Below, piece by piece: positions 26,733 to 56,200 of a stretch of 64,000 nt of DNA (within the stretch, counting starts at the first letter, position 1; the number at the start of each line of letters is the position of its first letter). A program made the position numbers and the translations under genes. The stretch lies in assembly GCA_013433145.1 (NCBI GenBank), contig CM024174.1, positions 7,534,336 to 7,598,335 on the forward strand, written 5' to 3'. The notes below the pieces were generated by a model. The model saw only the letters and a program-made list of their open reading frames with translations, was not told the DNA's origin and made no database searches. Source of the stretch: Ascaris suum (taxonomy: Eukaryota; Nematoda; Chromadorea; Rhabditida; Ascarididae).

Positions 26733-27613
26733 CTAAAAACTTCCCCACTGTGTTTTGCGCAGAAGTGTAATTACCTCACGAACGTTTGATTTTGCTAGTC
26801 GCTTTGTCAGCCCGAATCACCTATGCAATTAGCCCGCGCACTAAGTGCCAGTTGGCAGTGCTCCAGCTTGGAGCAAAAGGAATGAATGTGAGCGCCTCCC
26901 TTTACGAATTATCCTTCAAAGACGGCTCTACTATGCATGCCATCTCCCACTCCTACCAAAAGCACCCACCAGCACCCATCTCATGACGGCCACCGTATAG
27001 CCTCACTTATGCCTCCCCCCCCCCCCCCCACTCCCTGAACTTGAAAACCTCAGTTATGAGCTGCGGAAGTTGTGAGTCTCTCAAATTTCTATGGGGAATG
27101 TCTAATCTGTCGGGGCTATACTTCAACTGTGGAAGCGATGACTGATACATAAAGGCACGAAGAGATTACGAGATGCCATTTTAAAGAGGTTTCCCTCGAC
27201 GGAAAAGTGTTCAATAATGAGGAGGGATGCCTCATCAAAGAAACCCACGGCATTTCTCTAATTTACATTGAAAGAAATATTACTAAGGGTGGAGGCGGAA
27301 GGGGGGGGGGGATTGTGTAGAAGAAGGATGGAATACAATCGGTGTTTTATGACATATAAGTTCCTTTTCTATACTTCACTCACTGAATAAACGTCATAAC
27401 AGCCAACAAAGACGGATGGTCAACAATGGGGACGCGTATATCTATATGGATTCTCATCAAGCTGTGCCTCGAACGACGGATGAACGCGAATCCGTGCGTG
27501 AAGCCGATTGACGACAAAATGGAAGTGCTATGTGCAAGAAGTCCCCCAACCACAATTACGAGGTTTTTGGAGTGGAAATTCGCAACGTGTGATCTAATAC
27601 GGAAGGAATGGAC

Positions 27614-28050
27614 CTGGTTATCGTGGAATGTAGTCAATCGATAGGTGTCTGCATCGCCACCGATGTCGTCATCATTACCGCTGCTTAAGGATCCTCCAAA
27701 CAAACTGTTGATTTCCCAGTCTTCACACATCTCCATCGCCAACAACTAGTTTTGAATCACGACCTTCCTTTCTCTATTGAACTTTCAGCGTCAAGATGAT
27801 CCTTAAAATAAATAAGTGCACGAAGAATCCAACACGTCACTTTAAATCACAGAAAAAAACAGCAATTCGGAAGTGCATAGTGAGAATGTGAAAGAAGAGG
27901 AGGTCGCCGTGAAGCTGCCGATGTTTTCGGCGTCTTTTGACGTAATCACTCACTTTGTCGGCAAGCGACGCTAAATTTACCAACGTCATTCGTGAAAACG
28001 TCCGAATGTTAAACGTTTGATTGACATTTGGTGGGTCACGCACTGCCGCT
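27614..28050 (-). CDS. Two exons with acidic segment, unidentified
   Basis: An exon ending at 27954 (reading TLVNLASLADK before GTGAGT) joins in phase 0 to exon 27745-27614, which has 44 open codons with MCEDWEINSLFGG and SSGNDDDIGGDADTY before GTCCAT. The upstream limit of the first exon is uncertain (about 28050). The acidic Gly/Ser stretch could suit the N-terminus of a transcription factor and might belong to the TAF11 gene, but the phase to the next exon at 26732 does not fit, so another exon or another gene is involved. Confidence 0.45.
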
Positions 28051-28269
28051 ACGTGTAACGAACACAACCCCTTGAAGCAGTTATATCATCACCCCTCAGG
28101 TAGGTTTGCAGCTTGCTGATGTCGAAAACATCATCCAAAAAGAAGTGTGCACTGAAGTTTAATCACCATGTGAAAACGAAAGTGAGATCCAGGAATTTCA
28201 AAGGATTCAACACATAACATGTTTGTCGACCTCGCAACCTTAATAAGAGTTCCGTTGACTGATGTGACT

Positions 28270-28650
28270 AATGGTTTGGAAGGAGGACCCCGGAACGGCG
28301 GACCCGCCGTGTGAAGTGATTAGTCACGCCCCCGCGGTGTGGGAGACCCCCCTCCCCCACAGCGGTTTCAGTTCTTTCAGAATCGCTTGCGGGACGAGAG
28401 AATCCCGGAGATTGGCAGCACCGCATTGGCCCGCGCGGGTCCGAGAGGTTAGGAAACGTCGAGCTCTCTTGCCAGCTTGTCACATCACTTGCTATTGTGC
28501 TATATCGTTTTCATGGAAAGCTGCGGTAGAAATGATTTTCGAAAAGCCGCAGTCTTGTCGTATCTTTGGCAACTCGTTTGCTCCAGGAATCGCAGCTGAA
28601 GAGATGACGAAGACCACCAGGGCACTCGCGGGGCTCCCGCGGGCGGCTGA
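28270..28650. other. GC-rich island
   Basis: This segment is clearly richer in G and C than its surroundings, with many CpG steps (for example CCGGAACGGCGGACCCGCC). A 131-codon frame crosses it on the plus strand, but it has no domain or splice context. It could be a promoter region, a GC-rich dispersed repeat, or an unrecognised structured RNA. Confidence 0.35.
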
Positions 28651-28816
28651 TGGCGGTGAACACTGAACAATAAGTCAGCATTCGACATAAATGAGACGTT
28701 CACGCATGTATAATACCAGTCCGCGTAGCCGAGATTTCGCGTTTCATCTTCTTTCTTTCACTGCAACTGTTGTCACTGTAATTACGCTCCTCCAAGACCT
28801 AGAAGCAGCATAAAAC

Positions 28817-28911
28817 TCTTGGACGCTCAAAGCATACTGCGTAAGTGAGTTCAACAATTGGATCGTCTTCACTTTTGAACACTGCGAGTTGAGACGACAG
28901 GACGAGCACAT
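28817..28911 (-). CDS. Single exon of an unidentified protein
   Basis: Behind the acceptor GTGTGCAG the frame is open for 31 codons (VLVLSSQLAVFKSEDD, PIVELTYAVCFERPR) and closes at a GTTTTA donor. The hydrophobic-acidic pattern looks coding, while the other two frames are poorer. No neighbour exon could be joined. Confidence 0.38.
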
Positions 28912-30778
28912 CTGCACACGTACACGTAGACATCTCGTCGGCAATGCGTGCACTTTGTAAAAAACATTCAGAAGAGAGGGTGATAGATGGACAGGACTAA
29001 TCGAGTGGAGGTATTCAATGTCACTTTTATTTTAAGATGGTTGGGATGTGGCCCGAAACTGATGTTTCAGCTCGGGATTCGTGGAACTGACAGGTGAGGC
29101 AAGAGGAGACAAGTGCAAGGTATTTCGCCATCTTCTATGCGCCTTTTATAGCTTGTATTTGCGTATGCAAAAGCCGTGAAATCTCGTGTCCCCACATATA
29201 CAGGTACGACATGTTCGTTGTGCGCTGGCTTCCCTTGATTATCACAAGTCACTTCAGCCATAAACATGAAGTTTAAGCGGCATAAGGTGCATCTTATGTC
29301 GACTTCCTCCCTCGTTATTCAAAATGATCCACCAACTTCGGAAATCACGCAAAATTGTCTAAAAATTTGCATGCAAAAAACCTGCAAGCGAGTCAGGCTG
29401 CAAAGTGAATGTAAATTATTTTCGATACCCTTTTCCACATCATTAACTCACAAAATAACGGACGTCCCTTTATATGTTTCGTGAGATCGGCCCCATCAGT
29501 CAAAACTTGAATGAAGTATTGCTTGCAACTCACAAAGCCGGTTGGCGTGGTGGGCAGGATGCGAGTGCGCACATCGCACTAGTCATTCCTATAAACTTCT
29601 TCACCTACCGAACATTGGACATCCAATCCTTTGCTCGGCGAAATCACAAACACATAGTGCAGTGCTAGTCTCTGGCCTGCGAATTCTCACTTTTTTCGCC
29701 TCAGTAGCGTCCAATATAACTAAAGAGGGGTTTCCTAAACATCATTCGCCCAATCTTCATTTTGGAGGGTTTATCATTTCCCTCTCCAGACCAGCTGCAT
29801 ATTCATCTTTCTTCCTTCTCCAGGAGAAACAGAGGGTCGCAAGTTGTTCACCTATTTCAGACCTTCGCTAAACTGGATGCAGACGACTAGACTCTGTACG
29901 ATGTTCTGGGTCAAGTCATGTGAAGCAGCGTAAGGGCTGCAGATGGTTCGACGGTGTTGCCCGCTGATTGGAGAGTGCTCCTACCCGATCAACTCCGATA
30001 GGCTGTCGTGTTTGCCATCTTATGAGCTCCACCCCTCCTCATAAGCTCCAGGTGCCAATACTAATTTGGCTAAGGTGCAACGGATACGAACTCCGACTTC
30101 AAGATAAGCCTCCCCTCAAACATTATTCCCATCTTGGATATAATTCCAGCGACTATGTAATATGATACTATCCGAGAACAACCGTTACACAATACATCCC
30201 CGCTGAGACGTCAGCAGACACAAACATGAGATGATATCACCTACGCGTACTCTGTACTCTCATGATTTTGTTCCTTTCGAGTAAGAGTTTCATCGACCTC
30301 GATTTCGACCTTGACGAAATTCACTCTGCACGGGTCCCTGAATTTGACTTTGCTCCTTTCTTCTCACCGACGTTGACTACTGCCACCTATTCTGAGTAGG
30401 GGTTTTATTGTAGCTAAAACAAACACTCGAAGACTACAGTGAAATAACTTTATTAAAATGAAGTTCTCATGATCAGCGATCCAATAAGAACAGCACGATT
30501 CATCAAAGAATAAACACAACAAAAAGAATGCATCGAAACATCTTAGTCCTGGGAATAAATCCTATAAAAAGCTCGGCACATACAGAGATCAACGTCCTAT
30601 CACGCCTTTTTCTTTCAGCTATGAAAATGTTATTTGTTATTCTTGGCGAAGCAATAAATTCTTCGCAAACTTGACATGATCGTTCCACAAATAAGATGCC
30701 ATCCAATAAAATTTACAATATCCGACATTAATGCTTTATTAAAAGGCGTCATTAATCTGCGGGATATAGAAAGATAAC

Positions 30779-31085
30779 TGTTACAGCGAACACAGTTACA
30801 ATAAGCACTATTCACAACAAGCTCCTCTCTGACGCCACAGACTGTCTCCTCTGCGGAAAAAGTCGCACCCACTTGCCAGACGCTCAATAATCGAATTTCA
30901 TCCGAGTAGCATTTCTCCCATGTGAAAAAAAAACCCAAAAAAACATCGCGCACCTTGAAAAGAGCACTTTCAAAACTCGTCACTGTCTACATGGGCGATG
31001 AGTCGGTTTTGTCGATGATCACACAAGAAAGATGAGGGCTGCGGCCGATCGGGACGACGAGTACAACCGTGGTCCGCGGCTCCAT
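30779..31085 (-). CDS. Candidate first exon plus Cys-rich exon, unidentified
   Basis: A possible first exon runs from ATG at 31085 to 30991 (MEPRTTVVLVVPIGR, SCVIIDKTDSSP) before GTAGAC. A second exon at 30850-30779 lies between CCGCAG and GTTATC and is Cys-rich (TVCGVREELVVNSAYCNC). The two do not join directly in phase, so an exon is missing or they belong to different genes. Family not recognised. Confidence 0.33.
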
Positions 31086-32571
31086 CGATGACGCTTTGTG
31101 CATACAGAGGTGGTTATCGTAAAAAAGAACGTCACAGGAAAGAATCAGAACCCAGGGACGCATTTATGAGGAACATGGCCATATCTCTGAGAAACCACAA
31201 CCAATAACAAAACAAAATTATTTCTAAATTGCATCACACACGTGGTTCAGTTCACAGAAATACCCCGTCCCTCGTTGTCCTCATCGCTCCTATTAACCAC
31301 AACGCATTAAGTAAGACAGATCCTGCCAATCCAGGATAACGGCGAAGCGATTTCCCCAAAAACGTTTTAGGACGTACAAGCGACGAATGACTGCTGCTGG
31401 CAACCACGTTCTACCACCGAAATGGCGCTATGAGGGATGAGAACGCCCATCCGGATGAAAACTGCAGCGTACAGGAAACGAGAACGTGTTTGAATTCGAA
31501 ATGCAAACGATTTAGAATCATTGCATCCTTCGAAGCTCGTTAATGGCACGTAATCGTATGTGACAAAATAAAAGAACTGTCGTCCCTCCAACCTTATTGA
31601 AAAAGCGAAAGAGAATAACGACCTCCTCGATGATTAAATCTGAAAATAATATCATAAAGGGAAGACGTTCGCTTCATTGCATAGGTGAACAATAAAATAA
31701 CATGAAATTTTCGGGAAATATGTGAGAACTGGTATTCAGTGACACCAGTCTCTACACGGACCGACTACTGGATGGACTATTAAGTCCATAACAGTCATAA
31801 TAGCTGCAGGTCCTTGAAGGATATTAGCAGTCATATGCGTTCAGCTCAACTGTGAGAGAAATTCCAATGTTTCACGTTGTCACTCATAAATGCATTTTAT
31901 GAAATTCCTCAGTTAATTTTAATAACGCCGAATTTCGAGCACACCGACTCATTACGGCTCAGAAATCGAACAATTCGAAACATAGCACTCAAAATGCCCT
32001 AACTGCGGGATGGAATCAACCACAGACCGTTAGCATCGAGATCCGATATCCAATCCAGAAATTTGTAAAGAAAAGGACACCAACTATGAAATGTGCTGAG
32101 AGAAGTCGAGCTAGAGCTATAGTTCTTATGAAACACCAACCAAATCTCCTCACTGCGACTGTTGAAGATCGTTACCTGAAGAGTGAGTCTGTTAAAATCC
32201 GCAATGATGATGAGGTGGTGATAAAACATTGTTAGTGTTTTTCACTAGGACACCGGTTCTACGTGTGATAAAACATTCACATATCATGCATATAAGGTGT
32301 TAAGGCAGTCGCAAACAAACGATTCGTGAGGCAGAGACGAAAAAAATCGTTGACACATTTAAGGCATACAAACTATGAGCTGTAGGCTGGATTCATATCA
32401 GGCGGCCCGCAGTGTGTTATAAACACGTACTTGTCACAAGTGATGCTGTAAGGATGGAGGATGACGGGCAGGTGGAAAAAGGAATCAATGGTAAATGACA
32501 GTTTCTTGCAAACGCAAAGCTAGACGGGTGTTTAGTTCTGATGGTGGAATCGCCGAGAGTGAAATGTATCG

Positions 32572-49131
<16,560 letters not shown>

Positions 49132-50247
49132 CGTGATATGCACTTTTAAGATTAGCGCTGCTGTTGCGAGCAGTTGACATGCATCAAAACTTATGCAGCA
49201 GTGCCCTTATCTTTCATCCGAATTGGTCACTTCTGCAAACCTTCAAAGAAGATTCGTTTTTTTTTCAGCGTCTTCTATATGAAATGCATTCAGAGCTGTT
49301 GCACATGCGGATTTATGGGCACTTTTTGATGCCTGTGATTCATTTCACGGTTGACAGCTGAATTAAAAATTGGCTTATGGGTCAACCTATGGCATATACT
49401 GTACCCACAAGTTTCATGATGAGATCATGAAGGTTTCTCTCATTGGAAGTACAGGACAGATAGATTGACATATACGCACATATGTTTACATGCGTGCAGA
49501 GTGTCGTCGTTTGCGCTCTGCAAGTCCAGCTTCGCAAAATTGTGCAAGAAGGAGTTTTGCGATTCCGTGAGGGCGTCTCGTTTCCAGGTTTGCAAAATTT
49601 CGTCAGAAACGCCGATTAGCGGTACTCAGCTGGTTGAATACATGGTCAGTGTTACACGAGTGGGAATCGATAAAAGTGAAAAGGCCGAGTCAGGAAGTGA
49701 GTGATGAAATCATTAATACAGTATGACCTATTCAAGCATAGTTATCAACACGAATTCGTGATAACGAATGAGGCAGTTTTGGTGTTATCGATGCGTAATG
49801 GAGAAATATTATCGGTATTCTCTAAGGCCATTTTTCACTCTGTCAACGACGAAACGTAGGCATTGATTAATGATAAGCCACGACGTGAACACAGGATTGA
49901 AATACACCAGCAAGAAGCCCTATGCAGGCATGAAATACACCAGATGTATTTCACGCTTGGAAAGAACGCTTTCACGTTCATACGTCTGAACTCGTTCAAG
50001 TTTTAATCAGTTACTAGTCAGCGTTTGCTAACACAGGAGCTAGGAAGAGAAGGGTTCAAATCAGCGGTAGCTGAGTGCCCCTCGCCACGGTACCTTACTT
50101 TGTTAGCAGTGAGCAGTGTTAAACAAACTCCCCGTCTACCACTGCACTTATTCAGCACGCAGTACAAAATGCGCTTTCCCTGTTTCAAAGCCCGCTGATG
50201 AAACATTTTAAACGCATAATTAGAAAACGAGTGCGCGGTTATTTCAG
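49132..50247. other. Intergenic region between membrane-protein gene and decarboxylase relic
   Basis: No exon seen. A short palindrome, TGAAATACA with its complement TGTATTTCA, sits at about 49931-49953. Nothing else stands out. Confidence 0.4.
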
Positions 50248-53200
50248 AAGCGAGAGCAGCCGAAATTACCGTAAATATGCCGAGTGGAATACTAGGCCCA
50301 AGAAGGCAGAGGACATCGTAAACGACTTAGAGAACTGGCTTACTCCTTCGGTATGTTCGGCTGTCGGTTCTAATCGCACAATGCAACCCGTTCGCCAAAT
50401 TTTCGAAAGAACAAGAACGATAGAAAAAATCATACAAAGAAAAATCACGAAATCTCCAAGTATAGAGATCGTGGGCGCAGTCCCGCATAGTTTCATTTTC
50501 ACGACCTTGACGTAACCACGTTATATCTTTCCGTCTGTTTGCGTAATCCTGCCTAAACATTTATCTCATTTTTCCACATACTCTTCTCTGCATATGCTTT
50601 GAATGCCTCCCAGGGTCGTTGCTATTTGGTGCACCAAGGTTTCTCTCTCGCAATTTGTATAGCAAACTTAGCAGTCGCTAAAATGGACATCTGTCTTGAC
50701 CTTGCTTCCATTATCTAATGACTCAGCGCAGTTATTAACGCCAGGGGAGAACCACTCACCACAGCCAACAATTAAATGTTTCGTAAAACAATTGACAGAC
50801 TTGGTGCTTAGAGCTTGCCAGAGTTACAATCGAACCTTCTCATGGAAATTTCCTGTGCCGTCTTGTTAAACAGCATAGCGCCAGAGCGCTAACGTCGCAG
50901 TTGCTGGCCACATTCATAATGCAGATGCCCACAGTTATTTTAAGCATTAGCACACTTCGCAAGTTCTGACGTTTTTAGCAGCCTGACACACCGTTAGGCC
51001 ACACCTGCCTAAACCTTATCCGGGTGGTGATTTCCGAAACAACTCAAATATGCATCCAAGTTGCCCACTTCCGCTATAGTGTTGCTGGAAGGAAAGTTCA
51101 GAGCCGGGATGATAACGTGCTTTCTTTCCGAGAATAAAAAAAACCGGTAACTAAATTGGCTCAGATAGTGATAAAACTGAAAAGACGTAAGTGACGCATA
51201 CTTGGTCATATGAGGACTACTCTGGACCACGTTGTCAACACTTGCCGTCTAGTCGTGCCTATCAAGCGCAGTTGGGCCCAACCATATGGACCACTGTAAC
51301 ATGCAACAAAAGGGATAGGCATAGCGAGAAATCCCCCGGCAGCACCTTGCCTCCACTTATGTATAACACAGAAGATGTCACATATTGCGGCTCCATTTCC
51401 GTTTTCTTAGCTTCTTTTTCTCCCACTTTTCCCATGGTTACTAAGTTATTTTTGTTCTTGGGAGAAAAGTACTTTTGTAAATTTTTGCCCTTTCTACGTA
51501 ATCGGCCTTGGAAAAAAACCCGTAGGAAGCAGTTGGGGTTCCTATACTCGTTTCTCAACAGCTTTCATCGCAAAGACCTCCATAGATATCCTTTCTTTCT
51601 CGTAACTAGTGCAGAAAGCATACTGAACATTGCGCGAACTGCATCATATGGTCAGTGGTCATCATAACCCTAGCGATTGCATTCTTGCACAAATTTTAAG
51701 TGTCTGAATATCGCTGCTCATAAAAACAGACAAAGCTGCATTACAGCTAGGAAAGGAAGCCAAGTGAGCTGCTGAAATACGTTTTTTTTTCAGTTATTGA
51801 GCAGCAGGCAACCATTCTTGTTCGGCTTCTTTCCAGGGGCACAGGCGTATGTTGACGTCGTCGTAAATGCTTTGAGCAGTGGATTGGAGGCGATAGGTGC
51901 TATATGCGTAAGTTGCGGAAAACTACTTTCGTTTTTTTTGTTCATTCTCTTACAATTAGCTAGCGAGGGATTTCTAATAGTAACTGTAATCGATCAAAGC
52001 TTTTACGCTCGGTAACCGACCACTCTCCTGTCGAGACGACGGATTTCATATTCTCATCTGCGTGACGAGGGCGCATTGAGTTCCATACTTCACGGCCCGG
52101 CCGTGAGGCTATGTCCTGGACGGGCCACACCTATCCCCATATTTAGGCAGTTGTTCTCTGACGACCAACATGCATGTGTTTGTATGTGTCTCATCTATTC
52201 TTCGTCTTATTTCTTCATTATTTATAACACATCGCATGAAAATAGGTGATGTGTGTCAAGTGCACAAAAACGTTAAAGTGAATCGCCATTACCCAACAAT
52301 TTTACTGGTCTTTTTATTGTCACACAAGTGTCACCGCATTCGCCATTTGCTCCATCCTATGCAAGCAATTTCGCAACGAAGCGCTAAGGCACTCCTTCTT
52401 CGTTATGCAGTCGTGTGAAATCCAGAGGAGGGGATCGATTAAGGACCTGAAATGAGAGAAGCTGAACGCAGTTAAAGAGACCATTGCAAAAATTTCTGTT
52501 TTTCTTGTCACGCTGTGTTATGTGGAAGTGTTTTAAATGCCCAGTTTACTACAGTTTTCAGATGATTTTCAAGCGTGCGGCAAGTTCGTCAGCACTTAAA
52601 GATGGCTATAGAATTCATCGTAGATTCTATAGGACCTCGAATATTCACGGTGAACTTGAAGCAAAATAGTCTTACAACATCCCCGAAGTGATGGCATGGA
52701 GAAAGATTTTATAAAGTCGTGATAAAAAGAAAATATGCTAATTCACTGCTTCAATTATTCGTTTTGAAGACTGACATAAAGTGGATTAATAATTTCAGCG
52801 TGGATGCGCTGCTTTGGCCGATTTCGAAAGAACCGCTGTGGATTGGCTTGCAAATGCACTCGCGATCCCTAAGAGCTTCACATACGAAGGAGACAATGGA
52901 GGCGGCTACATTCTAGTAAGTACCCCATGATGCACATAAATTAAGTACATAGCATCTGGAGAACAATCACATTAATAAATGCATGGGAAGGTGGAGCGAA
53001 TGTGAGCTTTCTCTGAATTGTCAAACACAGATTTTTCGATTCAGTTCGGTTTCGTGTCGCTCAGACGCAGTTGTCACTGCATATTGCAGAAGAGCATTTG
53101 AGGAAGCTCTTCACTTTTGCACCACACTACTTTATATACCACCTTTCAATAAATATTTGTGTTAAGTAACTGCTTTTTGTTAATTAATCATCGTCGCTGT

Positions 53201-56200
53201 CTTCTGCTGACTGAGCTAGTAAACGTAGCTTTAGTGCTCACATTTTTTCGTCTATTCGCTAGTTTGATCTTGAGAACGATGCAATATAGAGTTTCAAAGT
53301 TTCATGCTGAAGTGTTATCACCACGAGTTCACGTTTTTGAACACAACTCTTGTTTATCCGTCATTTGTCGAAGATTTTATCGATTTTTAAGTGCAGGAGG
53401 AACTGCATGCATTTTATGTTGCTTCTTTGTTTTGTGTTCATTTCATTCAAGGGAACTGGTGCGAATCTGTTGTATGAGGGATCGAATCAGCTATGATTTG
53501 AAGGCGTTATTTTGCATATTCTATTTTCTGTCTGCAAAACATGAGAACCGCTGGTCATGCGAGCGGAGTATAAAAGCGCACGTCGTCCCAGTTTGTTTGA
53601 TATTCTTCTCTGGTTGTTTTTTCACTGCATTTTTATCAGGGATCGATAATGGAATCTATCATGGTAGCGATGGTCGCAGCTCGACAACTGCTTCTACAAA
53701 AAATAAAATTGGACGCAGTCGAGTTGAGGCAAAGGCAGAAGATTCGATAGTTAAGAAAATGGTCGCTTATGCGAGTTCCCAGGTTCTTTCGATTTGTGGA
53801 ATTGCTTTTGTTGTCGAGCAGGGCGTTTGGAACTCTGAAGTCGCTTTTCCAATGGGGAAGAGAAGGGAAAAAGTAAAGGGACCAGAGGAATGGATGCAAG
53901 TGAAGGTCTTTAGTTCGGCCAGGAAAATATATGTACGACTTCGTTCTCCTGTATCTGCAGCGACCTACTTTGCTTCTACTGTTATACTGAAATAAATTTC
54001 ATTTCGCACTGGCCTATAATTATTCCGCAATTGAGGTGTCGGCATCTGTTCCGTCGGAGGCCATAGCCAATTTGAAAGCGCATCAAGCGTCATTCGTTCT
54101 GCCATCATTATTCAGCAGTTTTGCTTCTTGCAGCAAACCAGCTGTGTAGAATTCGCTTTAAAATTATTTAGTCAGCGGCTATTTCGGAGGGTCCCGAGAA
54201 ACTGATTGATGGGTATCGAGCACAAGAAATTTCTTCTGCTACTGCTTTCTGCTTAGCAGGCGGCTTCCAAGTTAAACAAGATCCTAAAAGTGGGATTATC
54301 TCAGTTGGAAAGAGAGCCTTCGGTGATTCTTGCCTCTTCTTGGTAAATCCACAGAATGCTGTTCTTTTAGAGCACAAAAGATAAAAATTCTTCTTCTTTA
54401 AAACAGAGATCGGTAAAATTAAGGCTCCGTTCTTATTCGAGGAGGCGTGTCATTGCTGTGGAATTCAATGTCGTACGATTGATGTAAACGGCAAGTTCGA
54501 AATGGACGTCGAAGCACTCGAGAAACAGCTTCGAGTGAGTCGTTTATATTGTACTGTGACCACATGGAGTGCGGTTTCTCGGCTGTCGTGAGTTATCTCA
54601 TAAAAACATTATTGCTATGTTATCCAACAGATTCATCAAATGTACTCTGCGGAGGAAAGTCATTAGGACGAAAATTCATAGTGAGTAAACCGCTGGCAAC
54701 TCTGCTGCTCAAGAAGAAATTGAAACGCTGCGGAAAGACAGCGAGTGACCCAAAGCATAGAAATTTCTTTGGATCGTGACAGGCTTCAGTCCTTTGCTTG
54801 CAGCTGAAAGTAGCTTGTTGCTGGCCATATTTTGAGATTCCTGGTCGATTGACGATGGAAGGCGTTTGGTAAAAGTATAATTTCAGTTGCGATCGAGTGA
54901 GTGCCTTTAATGAAGATAGGGCAGTTGTCGACTGCAGCCATTGGGAGGAAATCATAGCTATAGCAGATCTGTTTATAATGCTACGTAAAATTTCCTTTAG
55001 CTCGACCTCGGACATGGTTTTCGTCCACTTTTTGTTCAAGCTACGATGGGTTCTCCTTCAACTGGATCATCCGACAATATCTGTTCATTAATATCGATTG
55101 CTTCCAGGTAATCTATATTACAACAGTTGAGCTCTTATCGTCTCCCAGTCAATGACAACTTCTCTTCATAAGCTGTTGTTGTTTCTGTATGTATGCACAG
55201 GAAGTGGTACGTTAAAGCCAAGAAATTTGGAATTTTCGAACAGGCACGCTCACTGGAGTCGTATCTATCACTTGAATAAAACTGTGACTGTGCAGAATAG
55301 GAGCGCGTTCAAGAGCTTCCGATGGTTATTCGACGTCGTTTCCCTAGCAGTTGCAGCCATCCGTCAGAGGCCAAGAAAAACTTGGTGAAACGCCGATTGC
55401 CGAATGTTTTGTTGCTTGGTGCTTCTAATGTTCCTGCTAGCTTCGCCTTAACGGCATGTTACAATACCTTTTATTGTACTGCCAGAAGTCCATTTTGACG
55501 ATGCCGACCAAACTTCTGCTAAAACATTTATTCCTTCTTGCCTATTCCATTTGCTCCATAATTGCAATTTCAGGAATTCAGGCTTCACAAAGGGCATTTT
55601 TACGGAGCATCTTGTCACGGAGTATTTATAGGAATTGTCTGGATTGGGTTTGCTTGACAATCTTCTGAGATTTTTGGGCTCGAATTTTGACATTGGAGCA
55701 AAGGTGTCAGGGACCATCAGAGGCCTCAACTTGTTTATATAATCAGGAAAAAGCCAAATTCGAGGTTGATCGGATATCACCGCTCGACACTTGATTGCGC
55801 ATTCGACCTACTTGAACACACGATTTCTTGTTTGGAACTGGCATAAACAAATTTTCTTACTGGGTACATGAAATAATAGGTGGGACCCTGCGCATGGTTT
55901 GCGCCATGTTTTCCGCCCTATTCCGTATATGCTGGTTTGTTGATAGTCAAATGAACGAAGAGATCAAAAATTCAATGAAATTCGGGCAAAGTCTAGAATC
56001 AGTACAGAAGAAGGATCATTTTGCAATTGCGGGCACAAGCACATAGAACGAGCGTAACATGCCATTTCGCACCATCAGCTTTAGCGATGACCTCAAGAAT
56101 CTGCTGTTCTGTGAAAATTTCGGCGAGGAATGAAAGAAGGGCGTATTGGGTAGCCGGTCTTCAGAGCGACAGATTTCGGCCATGAATCCCGGAGAAATTA

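Noticed and set aside
53031..53158. A possible extra decarboxylase exon (SVSCRSDAVVTAYCRR)
   Set aside because: The exon before it joins directly and in phase to 53640, restoring the family's GG...GS...ES block. Including it would duplicate that block and it lacks a good donor.
53159..53995. A 278-codon plus-strand open frame, the longest outside the retroelement
   Set aside because: It covers a decarboxylase exon in a different frame, except for the short KKMVAYASSQ segment after the frameshift. The rest is intron with Phe/Leu/Ser-rich noise.
54890..54991. A frame reading VVDCSHWEEIIAIADLF, similar to the region before HVDA in decarboxylases
   Set aside because: The exons at 54534 and 55001 join directly in phase, and 55107 joins 56275 to give HVDA, so this frame has no place in the chain.
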